A DNA stretch of 44,674 bases, taken from assembly GCA_039715185.1 (NCBI GenBank), contig JBDLIA010000019.1, positions 1-44,674 on the forward strand, given 5' to 3'. Positions 44,576 through 44,674 of this stretch are shown piece by piece. The notes beneath the pieces are model-generated. The model was not told the origin of the DNA. It did not search any database and was given only the letters and a program-made list of their open reading frames with translations. Origin of the DNA: Gemmatimonadota bacterium. GTDB taxonomy: Bacteria; Gemmatimonadota; Gemmatimonadetes; Longimicrobiales; RSA9. The position numbers and the translations under genes are program-made. Positions within the stretch are counted from its first letter, which is position 1, and each line of letters begins with the position of its first letter.

Positions 44576-44674
44576 CTAGTGTACCGTTGCAGAAGTCCCG
44601 TAGGCATTCGGCCCGCGCTGCATCCCGCGGATGCGGCGTTGGAACTCCTTGCCGTAGCGACGGCTACGGCGCGT
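44576..44674. repeat. Second copy of the CTAG-TGTACCG repeat, running off the window
   Basis: Bases 44576-44629 match 32515-32568 (opposite strand) at 51 of 54 positions, starting with CTAGTGTACCG. After 44629 the two copies diverge. This copy continues with a near-perfect hairpin (CGCTGCATCC/GGATGCGGCG) and a perfect one (GCCGTAGC-GACG-GCTACGGC). It may be the end of a longer element whose body lies beyond the window. Confidence 0.75.

Overview
The window is 44.7 kb of very GC-rich bacterial chromosome packed with short intergenic gaps. A TonB-dependent receptor with a carboxypeptidase-regulatory-like N-terminal domain, several lipoproteins and secreted proteins, and a periplasmic HtrA protease show a diderm cell. 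Gene content, base composition and the abundance of start/stop overlaps (ATGA, GTGA) fit Gemmatimonadota or a similar high-GC diderm phylum; that is inference, because no rRNA or universal marker lies here. No tRNA, rRNA, CRISPR array, prophage or complete insertion sequence was seen.

Layout. 1-3.8 kb: the partial end of a DUF819 membrane protein, a divergent ArsR-like regulator translationally coupled to an SRPBCC protein, a small secreted protein and a VOC protein. 3.8-12.6 kb, all on the minus strand: a TonB-dependent receptor, an ADP-forming acyl-CoA synthetase, an enoyl-CoA hydratase, a receiver/thioredoxin-reductase-like flavoprotein and a DUF2911 lipoprotein. 12.7-19.4 kb: an arginine operon in the order argC-argB-argD-GNAT acetyltransferase-argG-argH, each junction overlapping, driven by a clear promoter with an operator-like palindrome over the argC start. 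19.4-23.0 kb: argR, an S9 peptidase and a membrane protein. 23.1-26.9 kb: two exported proteins, a decayed duplicate of the first, and a DUF4173-like membrane protein. 27-30.6 kb: thiC behind a TPP riboswitch, a MATE transporter, and just upstream of the MATE gene a 37-codon ORF followed by a strong intrinsic terminator. 30.7-35 kb: an exported repeat protein, a glycosyltransferase, a short inverted-repeat element, a membrane-anchored protein and a fused PabB-PabC. 35.2-42.8 kb: HtrA protease, DUF1460 lipoprotein, a zinc-ribbon protein, an MFS transporter, a GlsB-type membrane protein, two exported proteins and a TetR regulator with tandem operators. 42.8-44.7 kb: thiI, whose leader is formed by a 275-bp inverted-repeat element, followed by a second dispersed repeat running off the window.

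How the genes work together. The arginine operon converts N-acetylglutamate-route intermediates to arginine under likely ArgR control; argF and argJ are not in the window. The acyl-CoA synthetase and hydratase probably handle an organic acid or fatty acid intermediate. ThiC makes the thiamine pyrimidine under TPP feedback; ThiI serves tRNA thiolation and possibly thiazole sulfur supply. PabB-PabC makes 4-aminobenzoate for folate.

The most unusual items are the 37-codon ORF plus terminator in front of the MATE gene, which looks like either a leader-peptide attenuator or a free small-peptide gene; three promoters placed so that transcripts would be nearly leaderless; a CTAG-bounded repeat that supplies the stop codon of one gene and sits where the start of the next gene should be; and a MITE-like element 8 bp before the thiI start.
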